Of a DNA stretch of 64,000 nt, positions 42,412-50,194 are shown one piece after another. The stretch lies in contig NZ_SRLC01000002.1 in assembly GCF_004765605.1 (NCBI RefSeq), positions 372,001-436,000 of the forward strand, written 5' to 3'. The DNA comes from Hymenobacter aquaticus (lineage in GTDB: Bacteria > Bacteroidota > Bacteroidia > Cytophagales > Hymenobacteraceae). Numbering within the stretch: position 1 is the stretch's first letter; each line of letters starts with the position of its first letter. The position numbers and the translations under genes were made by a program. The notes under the pieces were generated by a model. That model saw nothing but the letters and a program-made list of their open reading frames with translations, was not told where the DNA came from and ran no database searches.

Positions 42412-44931
42412 ATGAAAGCAGCTAGCAAACAGATACTATTTCTTCTGCTCTTTCCCTTGCTGAGCACCGGGGCGTATGCCCAGGCCATCAGCAAAGTGAC
42501 GGGCCGCACCACCGACGCGCAAAGCAAGGTGGTGGAATTCAGCAGCGTGTCGCTGCTCAAGGCCGCCGACTCGACGCTGGTGAAAGGCGCGCTGGGCGAC
42601 GTGAACGGCAACTTCGAAATCGAGCAGGTGCCCGCCGGCGCCTACCTCATCAGCGTGTCGAGCCTGGCTTATAAGCGCCTGTTTACGCCGGTATTCACGG
42701 TGGCCGAAGGGCAGGCCGAAGTGCGCCTGGGCGACCTGCGCCTGGCCGACGCGGCCCACCAGCTGGCCGAAGTGAAAGTAACGGCCACCAAGCCCCTGAT
42801 TGAGCAGCAGATCGACCGGATTGTGGTGAACGTGGAAAACTCCATCGTGTCGGCCGGCAACACGGCCCTGGAAGTGCTGGAAAAGTCGCCGGGCGTGTAC
42901 GTGGACAAGGACGGGGCCATTTCGCTCAAGGGCAAGGCCAACGTGCTGGTCATGATCAACGACAAGCCCACCTACGTCTCGTCGTCGGACCTGGCGGTGA
43001 TGCTGAAGAACATGCAGGCCAGCCAGGTCGAGAAGATTGAGATTATGACCAACCCGCCGGCCAAGTACGACGCGGCCGGCAACGCGGGCATCATCAACAT
43101 CAAAACCAAGAAAAACCAGAACATGGGCCTGAACGGCTCCTGGAACGCGGGCACCCGCCTGGGCTTCTTCACCCGGGCCAACGGCCAGGCCGTGAACTAC
43201 GTGAAGGAAAACGCGGGCCTGAACCTGAACTACCGCGAAGGCAAAGTGAACCTGTTCGGCAGCCTCTCGGCCGACAACGGCAAGAGCCCCCAGACCCAGC
43301 AGATTACCCGCCGCTTCGGCAAGGCCGACCAGGTGGAAACCAACTTCAACCAGCTCTCGGAGAAAACCCTGGAGTCGCGCCTGGTGAACTACAAGGCCGG
43401 CGCCGACTTCTTCCTCACCGACAAAACCGTGGTGGGCGTGCTCTTCAACGGCATGGCCAGCAACGGCGGGCAGCAGTACAACAGTGATACCCGTATTGCC
43501 TACCCCGCCGCCGGCCTCGACACGGCCGTGTACACCAAGGGCGACCTGGATAACAAGTGGCTCAATAACGCTCTGAACCTCAACTTCAAGCACGTGCTCG
43601 ACTCGACGGGGCAGGAAATAACGGCCGACCTGGATTATGCCCTGTTCAACAACAGCAGCGAGCAGCAGTACCGCACCAACAAGTACGACGAGCGCAGCAT
43701 CCTGCGCCAGATCCGGAACGAGGACGGCAACACCGGCTCCGACATCTACATCGGCTCGGGCAAGCTGGACTACACCCGGCCGCTGCCCAACAAGGCCAAG
43801 CTGGAAGCCGGGGTGAAGGCGAGCTGGGTAACGTCGCAGAACGACATGCAGTTTTTCTTCCTCAACAACGAGGCCCAGCAGCCCACGCTCGACCCCCGGC
43901 GCACCCGCGACTTCGAGTACCGGGAGCGGATTCAGGCGGCCTACGTGAGCTACGCCAAGGAGTGGAATAAAGTCAGTGTGCAGCTGGGCCTGCGGGCCGA
44001 AAACACCAACGGCCAGGGCACCTTGCAGGGCGCGCGCCTGCTCAAGCGCAACTACACCAACCTGTTTCCGAGCGTGTTCGTGAGCAAGCCTCTGAACGAG
44101 AAAAACCAGCTGGTCTTCTCCTATAGCCGCCGCATCGACCGGCCCAACTACGAGGATCTGAACCCCTTCCTCTACTTCCTGGACCCCTACACCTACAACC
44201 GCGGCAACGAGTACCTGCGGCCCCAGTTCACCAACGCCTTCGAACTGTCGCACACTTACAACAACAACATCACCACCACCATCAACTACAGCCGCACCAA
44301 GGACGTCATCACCGACTTCCTGGAGCAGGACGCCTTGACCAAAACCACGTACCTGACTGAGCTCAACATCGGCCTGCAGGAAAACTACGGCATTTCGGTG
44401 TCGGTGCCCGTGCCCGTGACCAAGTGGTGGACCAGCAACACGTACTTCAACGCCTTCCACAACCGCTACGCCGGCGACGTGCCCCGGCAGGGCCGCAATG
44501 AGCTGGGCGCCGAATACACCTACATGCAGCACCTGAGCACCTCCGTCACGACCTGGACGGTGAACTCGGTGCACCAGTTCTCGTTGCCCAAGGGCTTTGC
44601 AGCCGAGCTGAGCGGCAACTACCGCTCCCGCTTCCTACAGGAAAGCCAGCTGTTTGGCCAGCCCATGGGCGCCGTGTCGGTGGGGTTGCAGAAAAAGCTG
44701 CTGAACAACCGGGCCACGCTCAAGCTCAACGTGTCGGACGTGTTCTGGACCAACTACTTCCGGGGCAACTTCCAGTTCAACGACATCGACGTATCGGTGC
44801 TGAACAAGCGGGAAAGCCGGCAGGCGCGCCTCACGTTCACCTACCGCTTCGGCAACTCGAAAGTAGCCGCCGCCCGCTCGCGCCGCACCGGCTTGGAGGA
44901 GGAGCGGGGCCGCATCAAAACCTCGAACTAG
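42412..44931 (+). CDS. TonB-dependent receptor-like outer membrane barrel protein
   Basis: 839 residues. Signal peptide 1-23 (basic start, leucine-rich core, AYA before Gln). Residues about 25-115 form a carboxypeptidase-regulatory-like fold typical of Bacteroidota receptors (VTGRTTD start, GDVNGNFEIEQVPAGAY). The plug is about 118-225 (EVKVTATKPL, DRIVVNVENS, NPPAKYDAAGNAGIINIKTKK). The remainder is a beta barrel of the outer-membrane beta-barrel type, with alternating aromatic strands to the C-terminus. Proteins of this class take up bulky ligands through the outer membrane using TonB energy. Its place between two biosynthetic blocks suggests that it could import the mature metal-bound or peptide product, but many members of this family have unknown ligands. 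A TonB box was not identified with certainty. No SusD partner is encoded here. Confidence 0.9.
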   Translation: MKAASKQILFLLLFPLLSTGAYAQAISKVTGRTTDAQSKVVEFSSVSLLKAADSTLVKGALGDVNGNFEIEQVPAGAYLISVSSLAYKRLFTPVFTVAEGQAEVRLGDLRLADAAHQLAEVKVTATKPLIEQQIDRIVVNVENSIVSAGNTALEVLEKSPGVYVDKDGAISLKGKANVLVMINDKPTYVSSSDLAVMLKNMQASQVEKIEIMTNPPAKYDAAGNAGIINIKTKKNQNMGLNGSWNAGTRLGFFTRANGQAVNYVKENAGLNLNYREGKVNLFGSLSADNGKSPQTQQITRRFGKADQVETNFNQLSEKTLESRLVNYKAGADFFLTDKTVVGVLFNGMASNGGQQYNSDTRIAYPAAGLDTAVYTKGDLDNKWLNNALNLNFKHVLDSTGQEITADLDYALFNNSSEQQYRTNKYDERSILRQIRNEDGNTGSDIYIGSGKLDYTRPLPNKAKLEAGVKASWVTSQNDMQFFFLNNEAQQPTLDPRRTRDFEYRERIQAAYVSYAKEWNKVSVQLGLRAENTNGQGTLQGARLLKRNYTNLFPSVFVSKPLNEKNQLVFSYSRRIDRPNYEDLNPFLYFLDPYTYNRGNEYLRPQFTNAFELSHTYNNNITTTINYSRTKDVITDFLEQDALTKTTYLTELNIGLQENYGISVSVPVPVTKWWTSNTYFNAFHNRYAGDVPRQGRNELGAEYTYMQHLSTSVTTWTVNSVHQFSLPKGFAAELSGNYRSRFLQESQLFGQPMGAVSVGLQKKLLNNRATLKLNVSDVFWTNYFRGNFQFNDIDVSVLNKRESRQARLTFTYRFGNSKVAAARSRRTGLEEERGRIKTSN

Positions 44932-44959
44932 CCTGGTTCCACGGGCAGTCCGCCAGTCC

Positions 44960-45008
44960 GTAGCCCTGTCCTGCTTTGCCCGCCCCGGGCAGAGGAGGGC
45001 AGGGCTAC
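44960..45008. terminator. 23-bp stem-loop after the receptor gene
   Basis: Arms 44960-44982 and 44986-45008 pair over 23 positions with two G-U pairs and one mismatch around a 3-base loop, starting 29 bases after the receptor stop. No T-run follows. It is a strong structure suited to transcript ending or 3'-end protection. Confidence 0.55.
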
Positions 45009-45126
45009 TGCGTTGGGGCTAGCGGTGCCGCCTGGTGCCGCATGCTAGGCTTCTGGTAAGCAAACGTCTGGTTAATAATAATATATACTCGGGCTTGAAC
45101 CGGGAAGGTCAGGGGCAGAGCCGGCG

Positions 45127-45158
45127 CGGCTCCGGCGGGCTGGCCCCCGCCGGAGCCG
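45127..45158. promoter_or_regulatory. Perfect 13-bp hairpin in the leader region
   Basis: cggctccggcggg (45127-45139) and its exact complement (45146-45158) enclose a 6-base loop, about 320 bases before the NusG-like start. It may be part of a structured leader, or a terminator for opposing transcription. Confidence 0.5.
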
Positions 45159-45180
45159 GGTTGGTATAGCGGATGCGGGT

Positions 45181-45197
45181 GTTGGTGTAAATTTTTT
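45181..45197 (+). promoter_or_regulatory. GTTGGTGTAA plus T-run motif, copy 2
   Basis: Same decamer and T-run as at 42292-42310, here about 290 bases before the NusG-like gene and between two hairpins. A GGGTTG-like copy precedes it at 45158-45163. Possible shared regulatory element. Confidence 0.3.
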
Positions 45198-45227
45198 CAG
45201 GAACCACCCCCAATTGAGCACTTTTGG

Positions 45228-45274
45228 AATACCCGCAAGAGCAATTATTCTCTTTAGCGCCGCTTGCGGGTATT
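45228..45274. promoter_or_regulatory. Perfect 12-bp inverted repeat in the leader of the NusG-like gene
   Basis: aatacccgcaag (45228-45239) and cttgcgggtatt (45263-45274) pair exactly across a 23-base AT-rich loop, about 200 bases before the antiterminator start. It could be an RNA hairpin recognised by a NusG paralogue or a DNA operator. Confidence 0.45.
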
Positions 45275-45477
45275 ATGCTATAAAGCCCGGGTAGAGCCAC
45301 CCAAAAAGAAGTCCGGTGTGACTGACGTGGCGAAGCTGTAGCCGGCAGAGTACGCCATTATTATCAGTTTTATTATTAGCCAGTGCCGCGCCAGTGGGAT
45401 GGGGGGCAAAGCCGCCGGTTTTGCCCCCCATCCGCCCGCCGCCCGCCACCTGGTTATCCTACTTTCACTATCTCGTT

Positions 45478-45993
45478 ATGAACAGTCAACCCAAGGCGAA
45501 AGACGGCTGGTACGCGGTGTACACCTACCCGAAAGCCGAGAAGCAGGCCTACAGCAAGCTGCAGGCCATGGGAGCCGAGTCGTTTCTGCCCCTGCAAACG
45601 GTGGAGCGGCAGTGGAGTGACCGGAAGCGCAAGATTGAAGTGCCGCTGTTTCCCAACTACATTTTCGTGAAAACCACCTCCGAGCGGCGCTTCGAGCTGC
45701 TCGAGATTCGGGAGCTGGTGCGCTTCATTTCCTTCGAGGGTCGCCCCGTCGCCATTCCCGAGCAGCAGATTGCCGCCATCCGGCAAATCGTGACCCAGCC
45801 GGGCGAAATCGTGAAGGAGGTGTTCGACTACAAGATGGGCCAGAAAGTGCGCATCGACGCGGGCCACCTGCAGGGCGTGGAAGGCTACGTGGTCAAGAAA
45901 AACGGCGCCGAGCGGCTCGTGATTCAGATTGAGGCCCTGCGCCAATCCATTTCCGTGGACCTGGCCGCCAGCAGCCTGACCCGCGTGCCCTAG
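45478..45993 (+). CDS. UpxY/LoaP-type NusG paralogue, transcription antiterminator
   Basis: 171 residues from the ATG at 45478; the upstream in-frame extension is proline-rich and not NusG-like. The NGN domain starts at GWYAVYTYPKAEKQ and continues through FLPLQTVERQWSDR and PLFPNYIFVK, as in specialised NusG paralogues. A KOW-like end (about 120-160) contains MGQKVRIDAGHLQGVEG. Such proteins bind paused RNA polymerase and let it read through terminators in long operons: UpxY acts on capsule operons of Bacteroides, LoaP on long antibiotic operons of Bacillus. This gene heads the second block of a cluster with a 14-kb and an 11-kb gene and many intercistronic hairpins, so processive antitermination of the cluster is a strong inference. 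The target is not shown by the sequence. Confidence 0.92.
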   Translation: MNSQPKAKDGWYAVYTYPKAEKQAYSKLQAMGAESFLPLQTVERQWSDRKRKIEVPLFPNYIFVKTTSERRFELLEIRELVRFISFEGRPVAIPEQQIAAIRQIVTQPGEIVKEVFDYKMGQKVRIDAGHLQGVEGYVVKKNGAERLVIQIEALRQSISVDLAASSLTRVP

Positions 45994-46079
45994 CCGCCCG
46001 CCGCTGCCCAGCTCCCAGGCTATTCTATTTACTATCGGTAAGAACGATTCATCAACTACCGCTTATTGCCCGTTGCTAT

Positions 46080-47489
46080 ATGACTGTTCTGCAAAAAGAT
46101 AACTATACGCTCAAGGCCCTGTGCCGGCAGGATGTCGAGTCGCGCAATTCCCACGTCAACCGCATCAACTTCGCCCTCAACTCCTTCGACTTTGAGCGCC
46201 AGGCGGCGCCGGTGCCCTTCACGGCCGCGCTGCGCAAGTACCAGGGGCTTTTCGAGGCCGTGTACGGCTACCGCCAGGACGACAAGGACCCGCTGAAGCG
46301 CACCACGCCCTCGGCCGGCGCCCTGTACCCCACCGAGCTACTGCTGCTGCACCACCTCGAGGGCCAGTGGCAATTGCTGTACTACAACTTCCGGCAGCAC
46401 TGCTTTTTCCGGGTGGCCCCGGCCAACCTGCGCCAGCTGCTCGACGACCTGAAGCCCACTTCCGACCGGAGCGTGATGCTGGTGTACTCCGACTTCGGGC
46501 GCACCATCCAGAAGTACGGCGTGCGGGCCTTCCGCTACCTCTACCTCGACGCTTCCTTCGTGCTGTATAACACCTGGCTGCTGGCGGCCACCTGGAAGAA
46601 AAACGCGAATCTGGCGCTGCACTTCCCCCGCAAGTCGGCCCGGGGCTACCTGCCCGCGCCGGCCAGCAACACCCTGCTCTTCAGCCTGGCCCTCAGCAAC
46701 GACTTCGACGCCGTGCCGCTCGAGGTGGCGGCCTGCACGCCCGCGTTTGCCGAAGGCAGCGCCCCGGCCTCGTCCATTGCCTACCCCAACATCTACAACG
46801 CCAACCTGCTGCGGGCCCAGAGCTTCTACGCCAAAGCCTGCGCCGACAACCAGGCCTACGTCGCCCGGCTCGACTACGGCGGGCCGGAGCTGCACCCCGA
46901 GGACGTGCTGCACTACCTGCTCAACCGCCGGTCGGTGAAAACCTTCGCCGACCAGGCCGTGCCGCTGGCCCAATACACGGCCGTGCGGCAGGAGGTGCGG
47001 GCCTACGCCGACAAGATCAAAACCGTGCTGGGCACCGACGACTTCGAACTGGCCTGCCTGCCGGTGAACGTGGAAGGCACGGCCCTCGGCGTGGAATACC
47101 TGATGGCGGGAGTGGTGCGGGAAGTGGCGGCGGCCAGCCGGGCCGAGCTCAGCGCCCAGATTGTGGCCGCCTGCCAAGACCAGATCATCATGCGCCACGC
47201 GGCCTTCGTGGTGGTGGTACTCGTGAACGTGAACAAGCGCAACGGCTACTCGACCGGCTACATCGACTACGTGAAGGGCGCGCTGTTCGGCGGGTTGGTT
47301 TGCGCCAACCTCTACCAGTCCGGCCTGTTCAACAAGGTCGGCACCACCACCATTGGGGGCTTCTCCGAGAAGCTACTTGGGGCGGTGCTGGGCCAGGAAG
47401 GCTACCTGCCGATGGTGGTGCAGGCCTTCGGTGTGCCCGACAATACCATTGCCAAATATGATAATTCGACGGTAGTGGCCGTGCGGTAA
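46080..47489 (+). CDS. SagB-type dehydrogenase, tandem nitroreductase-fold protein
   Basis: 469 residues, soluble, probably FMN-dependent. The first half contains TTPSAGALYPTE (75-86), the signature of SagB/McbC-type dehydrogenases, which oxidise thiazolines and oxazolines or related peptide intermediates. The second half restarts with NRRSVKTFADQ, the usual FMN-binding N-terminal motif of nitroreductases, and ends TTTIGGFSEKLLG. The order looks like two related domains in tandem, each carrying a different part of the canonical motif set. There is no YcaO or other heterocycle-forming enzyme in the window and no Cy domain was seen, so azoline oxidation is not implied. Oxidation of a carrier-bound amino acid, for example on the free ACP encoded downstream, is an alternative. 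It starts 86 bases after the NusG-like gene. Confidence 0.85.
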   Translation: MTVLQKDNYTLKALCRQDVESRNSHVNRINFALNSFDFERQAAPVPFTAALRKYQGLFEAVYGYRQDDKDPLKRTTPSAGALYPTELLLLHHLEGQWQLLYYNFRQHCFFRVAPANLRQLLDDLKPTSDRSVMLVYSDFGRTIQKYGVRAFRYLYLDASFVLYNTWLLAATWKKNANLALHFPRKSARGYLPAPASNTLLFSLALSNDFDAVPLEVAACTPAFAEGSAPASSIAYPNIYNANLLRAQSFYAKACADNQAYVARLDYGGPELHPEDVLHYLLNRRSVKTFADQAVPLAQYTAVRQEVRAYADKIKTVLGTDDFELACLPVNVEGTALGVEYLMAGVVREVAAASRAELSAQIVAACQDQIIMRHAAFVVVVLVNVNKRNGYSTGYIDYVKGALFGGLVCANLYQSGLFNKVGTTTIGGFSEKLLGAVLGQEGYLPMVVQAFGVPDNTIAKYDNSTVVAVR

Positions 47490-47548
47490 GAAACATCCGC
47501 CCGCCCATCTGTACCCCAGTATTTAGCATCCGGCTGCTTTCAGACGTT

Positions 47549-48403
47549 ATGAGATATCCAATCGAACAAGGCTTTGTAGAGGTGAGCCCCTGCATTGAAT
47601 TGCATTATGAAGTGTACGGCCCCAAAGACGGGCAGCCGCTGGTGGTGGTCAACGACTTCTTTTCGTCCAAGCACATCTGGGTGCGGTATTTCGCGCCGGT
47701 GCTCAGCCGCTACCGGCTGGTGGTGTACGATTTGCGCAATCAGGGCTCCTACAACAAGATTCAGCCCCTGGTCAATAGCATGAGCCTCGACGACCACGTG
47801 GCCGATCTGGCCTGCCTGCTTGATAAGCTGGCGCTGGCGCAGCCCATCTTAGTGGGCATTTCTACTTCCACGCTTATCTGCAAGCGGTTTGCCCTGCTGC
47901 ACCCCGCCGCGCTGTCGGCCCTGGTGCTGGTGGCGCCCTTCTTCAGCCCCTTCGGCGAAACCCGCAAGAAGCTGCTGCTCAACGGCTGGCTGACGGCCCT
48001 GAATACGGCCGGCCCCGACGCCCTGTTTGAGCAGCTCTACGCCCAGAGCCTCTCGTGCCGCACGGTGCAGGAAGGGCAGGACGTAGCCTTTCTGGCCCAG
48101 AAAGCCATTTTCCTCAATACCAACTCCCCCGAGCAGCTGCGGGCCTTCCTGACCCTGGCCGCTACCCACACCGACAACGCCGAGGAGCTGCGCAAAATCA
48201 AGGTCCGGACGCTGCTGGTGGCCGGCGAGCAGGATTTTCTGAACTCGCCCTCCAGCATTGCCCTGCTGGCCCGCCTGCTGCCCGACGCGTCGGTGTCCAT
48301 CATCGACTTCTGCAACCACATGCCCTACTTCGAGTCGAAAACGATGTTCGAAAAGGTGCTGCTGGAGTTCGTTACCGAGCCCGAAACGGTGGCTTGCAAC
48401 TAA
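47549..48403 (+). CDS. Alpha/beta hydrolase
   Basis: 284 residues with the alpha/beta-hydrolase fold: HYEVYGPKDGQPLVVVN at the start, VYDLRNQG as the DxRG-like strand, nucleophile Ser105 in GISTST (a G-x-S-x-S variant of GxSxG), a likely acid in AGEQDF and the catalytic His in CNHMPYF near the end. No signal peptide. It lies between the dehydrogenase and the aminotransferase with short gaps, so it belongs to the same operon. Possible roles are hydrolysis of a carrier thioester or of an ester or lactone intermediate; the family is too broad to say more. Confidence 0.85.
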   Translation: MRYPIEQGFVEVSPCIELHYEVYGPKDGQPLVVVNDFFSSKHIWVRYFAPVLSRYRLVVYDLRNQGSYNKIQPLVNSMSLDDHVADLACLLDKLALAQPILVGISTSTLICKRFALLHPAALSALVLVAPFFSPFGETRKKLLLNGWLTALNTAGPDALFEQLYAQSLSCRTVQEGQDVAFLAQKAIFLNTNSPEQLRAFLTLAATHTDNAEELRKIKVRTLLVAGEQDFLNSPSSIALLARLLPDASVSIIDFCNHMPYFESKTMFEKVLLEFVTEPETVACN

Positions 48404-48463
48404 GCGCCTGGCGTGCTGTTAAGGGTATAAACTATTATTTATCAATACATTATTCGAAGGTAT

Positions 48464-49702
48464 ATGCTGCCTGCCTCCACGTCTTCTCTGCTGGCCGACC
48501 GGCTTCACGGTCTGGGCGAGTCGCAAACCCTGGCCATGACGGTCAGGGCGCGGGCGTTGCGGGCCCAGGGCTTTCCGATCATCAACCTGAGCCTGGGCGA
48601 GCCGGACTTTCCCACCGCGCCCCACATCCGGGAGGCCGCCAAGCAGGCCATCGACGAGGGCAACTCCTGGTACACGCCCGTGGCCGGCACCCTGGAGCTG
48701 CGCCAGGCCATTGCCGACAAGCTCCGGCGGGAAAACAACATCAGCTGGAATCCGGAAAACATCCTCGTCTCGACTGGGGCTAAGCAGGCTCTGGCCAACG
48801 TGATTCTGGCCCTGGTGAACCCCGGCGACGAAGTCCTGATTTTCGCGCCCTACTGGCTCACGTACCACGAGCTGGTGCAGCTGGCCGGCGGCGTGCCGGT
48901 GCTGCTCGAAGGCAGCTACGCCAACCAGCTCAAAGCCACGGCCGCCGATTTGTCGGACGCCATTACGCCCCGCACCAAGCTGGTCGTCTACTCGTCGCCC
49001 TGCAACCCGACCGGCGCTATTTTCAGCCGCGAAGAGCTTACCCAGATGGCCCGGGTGGTGGCCCGGCACCCGCGGGTGCTGGTCGTGGCCGACGAAATCT
49101 ACGAGCATATCCGCTTCCAGGAAGAGTACTTCAGCATGGCCTCGCTCGACTTCGTGCGGGAGCAGGTCATCACGGTGAACGGCTTTTCGAAGGGCTATGC
49201 CATGACGGGCTGGCGCGTGGGCTACCTGGCCGCCGCCCGCTGGATAGTGGAAGCCTGCAACGCGGTGCAGGGGCAGGTAACGTCCGGGCCCTGCGCTATT
49301 TCCCAGAAAGCCGCCGTGGCGGCCCTCACCGGCACCCAGGAGCCAGTACGGGCCATGCAGGAAGTGTACCGCCGGCGCCGCGACCTGGTAATGGAGCTGC
49401 TCGGTGCCATTCCGCACCTGCCCGTGGATGAGCCCGCCGGCGCGTTTTTCCTGCTGCCCGACGTGAGCTACTACCTCGGCCGCGAGGTGAGCGGCCAGCG
49501 CCTCGCCACCGCCCAGGACCTGTGCGCCTGGCTGCTGGAAGAAGCCCACGTGGCCCTCGTGACCGGGGCGCCGTTTGGCGCGCCGACCTGCATCCGGCTG
49601 TCGTATGCTACTTCCGAAGAGAACCTGCGCCAGGCGCTGCCGCGGCTGCGGACCACGCTGGCCGCGCTGGTCGGGCACCCGCAGGAAGCCTGTTATTTAT
49701 AA
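48464..49702 (+). CDS. Class I PLP-dependent aminotransferase (AspC-like)
   Basis: 412 residues, fold type I. Motifs: LGEPDFPTAPH near the start, STGAKQAL (PLP phosphate binding), SSPCNPTGAIFSREEL, VVADEIYEHI, and NGFSKGYAMTGWRVGY with the Schiff-base lysine at Lys243; the substrate carboxylate Arg is expected in CIRLSYATS near the end. Family members move amino groups between Asp/Glu or aromatic amino acids and 2-oxoacids. In this operon it probably makes or breaks down a precursor amino acid. The substrate cannot be told from the sequence. The free acyl carrier protein gene follows 30 bases downstream. Confidence 0.93.
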   Translation: MLPASTSSLLADRLHGLGESQTLAMTVRARALRAQGFPIINLSLGEPDFPTAPHIREAAKQAIDEGNSWYTPVAGTLELRQAIADKLRRENNISWNPENILVSTGAKQALANVILALVNPGDEVLIFAPYWLTYHELVQLAGGVPVLLEGSYANQLKATAADLSDAITPRTKLVVYSSPCNPTGAIFSREELTQMARVVARHPRVLVVADEIYEHIRFQEEYFSMASLDFVREQVITVNGFSKGYAMTGWRVGYLAAARWIVEACNAVQGQVTSGPCAISQKAAVAALTGTQEPVRAMQEVYRRRRDLVMELLGAIPHLPVDEPAGAFFLLPDVSYYLGREVSGQRLATAQDLCAWLLEEAHVALVTGAPFGAPTCIRLSYATSEENLRQALPRLRTTLAALVGHPQEACYL

Positions 49703-49732
49703 TAAGTATCCTTTATGCTATTCGTATCACTT

Positions 49733-50113
49733 ATGGAAAAGAAAGACATTATCCGCCGGCTGTGGGAAATGCTGATTGACGCCGGCTACGAGCGGTTCAC
49801 CAACTGCAGCCCCGACGAAATCAAGGATGAGCTGCTGGTTGACCTGGGCCTGGACTCAATGGGCCTGTTGCATCTGATGGTGGGCATCGAAACCGAGTTC
49901 GGCATCGAGTGGCGCGCCAACGACGTGAATGCCCTCACCCTGAGCACCCTGCACACCATTGCCAGCTTCCTGCTGATGGAGGCCCACAACGCGGTGGTAC
50001 ACACCTACGGCCTGGCCCGGGAGGCTTTCGGCGGCAGCGCGGAGGGCTACTTCCAGCTGCGGCCCCAGCCCATCGTGGGCCACGAGCAGTTTTCGGCGGC
50101 CCACGGCCGCTAA
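49733..50113 (+). CDS. Free-standing acyl/peptidyl carrier protein
   Basis: 126 residues from the ATG at 49733; a start 18 bases upstream is also in frame. The carrier fold occupies about residues 1-80, with phosphopantetheine Ser42 in DLGLDSMGLLHL. The remaining ~45 residues (about 82-126) are an extra tail, rich in aromatic residues and Gly and unlike a normal short ACP; it may contact a partner enzyme. Position between an aminotransferase and a PLP enzyme of the alanine racemase fold suggests that an amino acid or acyl group is modified while tethered here. Activation would come from the Sfp-type transferase at 60496. The A domain that would load it is not identified. Confidence 0.88.
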   Translation: MEKKDIIRRLWEMLIDAGYERFTNCSPDEIKDELLVDLGLDSMGLLHLMVGIETEFGIEWRANDVNALTLSTLHTIASFLLMEAHNAVVHTYGLAREAFGGSAEGYFQLRPQPIVGHEQFSAAHGR

Positions 50114-50194
50114 CCCCCGAGCGGGGCGGCGGCCGCACGGCTGTCGGTCCGCTACTTATCGAGTGCTACTTCATGGCTATTGACCCGCGGGACT

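Larger units (their letters stand above)
44932..45477. other. 546-base non-coding region with three strong hairpins (leader of the NusG-like operon)
   Basis: No credible gene on either strand. It holds hairpins at 44960-45008, 45127-45158 and 45228-45274, and the motif GTTGGTGTAA-T-run at 45181. The first hairpin belongs to the end of the receptor gene. The other two are likely in the transcript leader of the antiterminator operon, if the promoter lies before them. Confidence 0.6.

Noticed and set aside
45394..45477. Upstream start for the NusG-like gene
   Set aside because: The extra 28 residues are proline-rich and unlike the family; ATG 45478 directly precedes the NGN domain.
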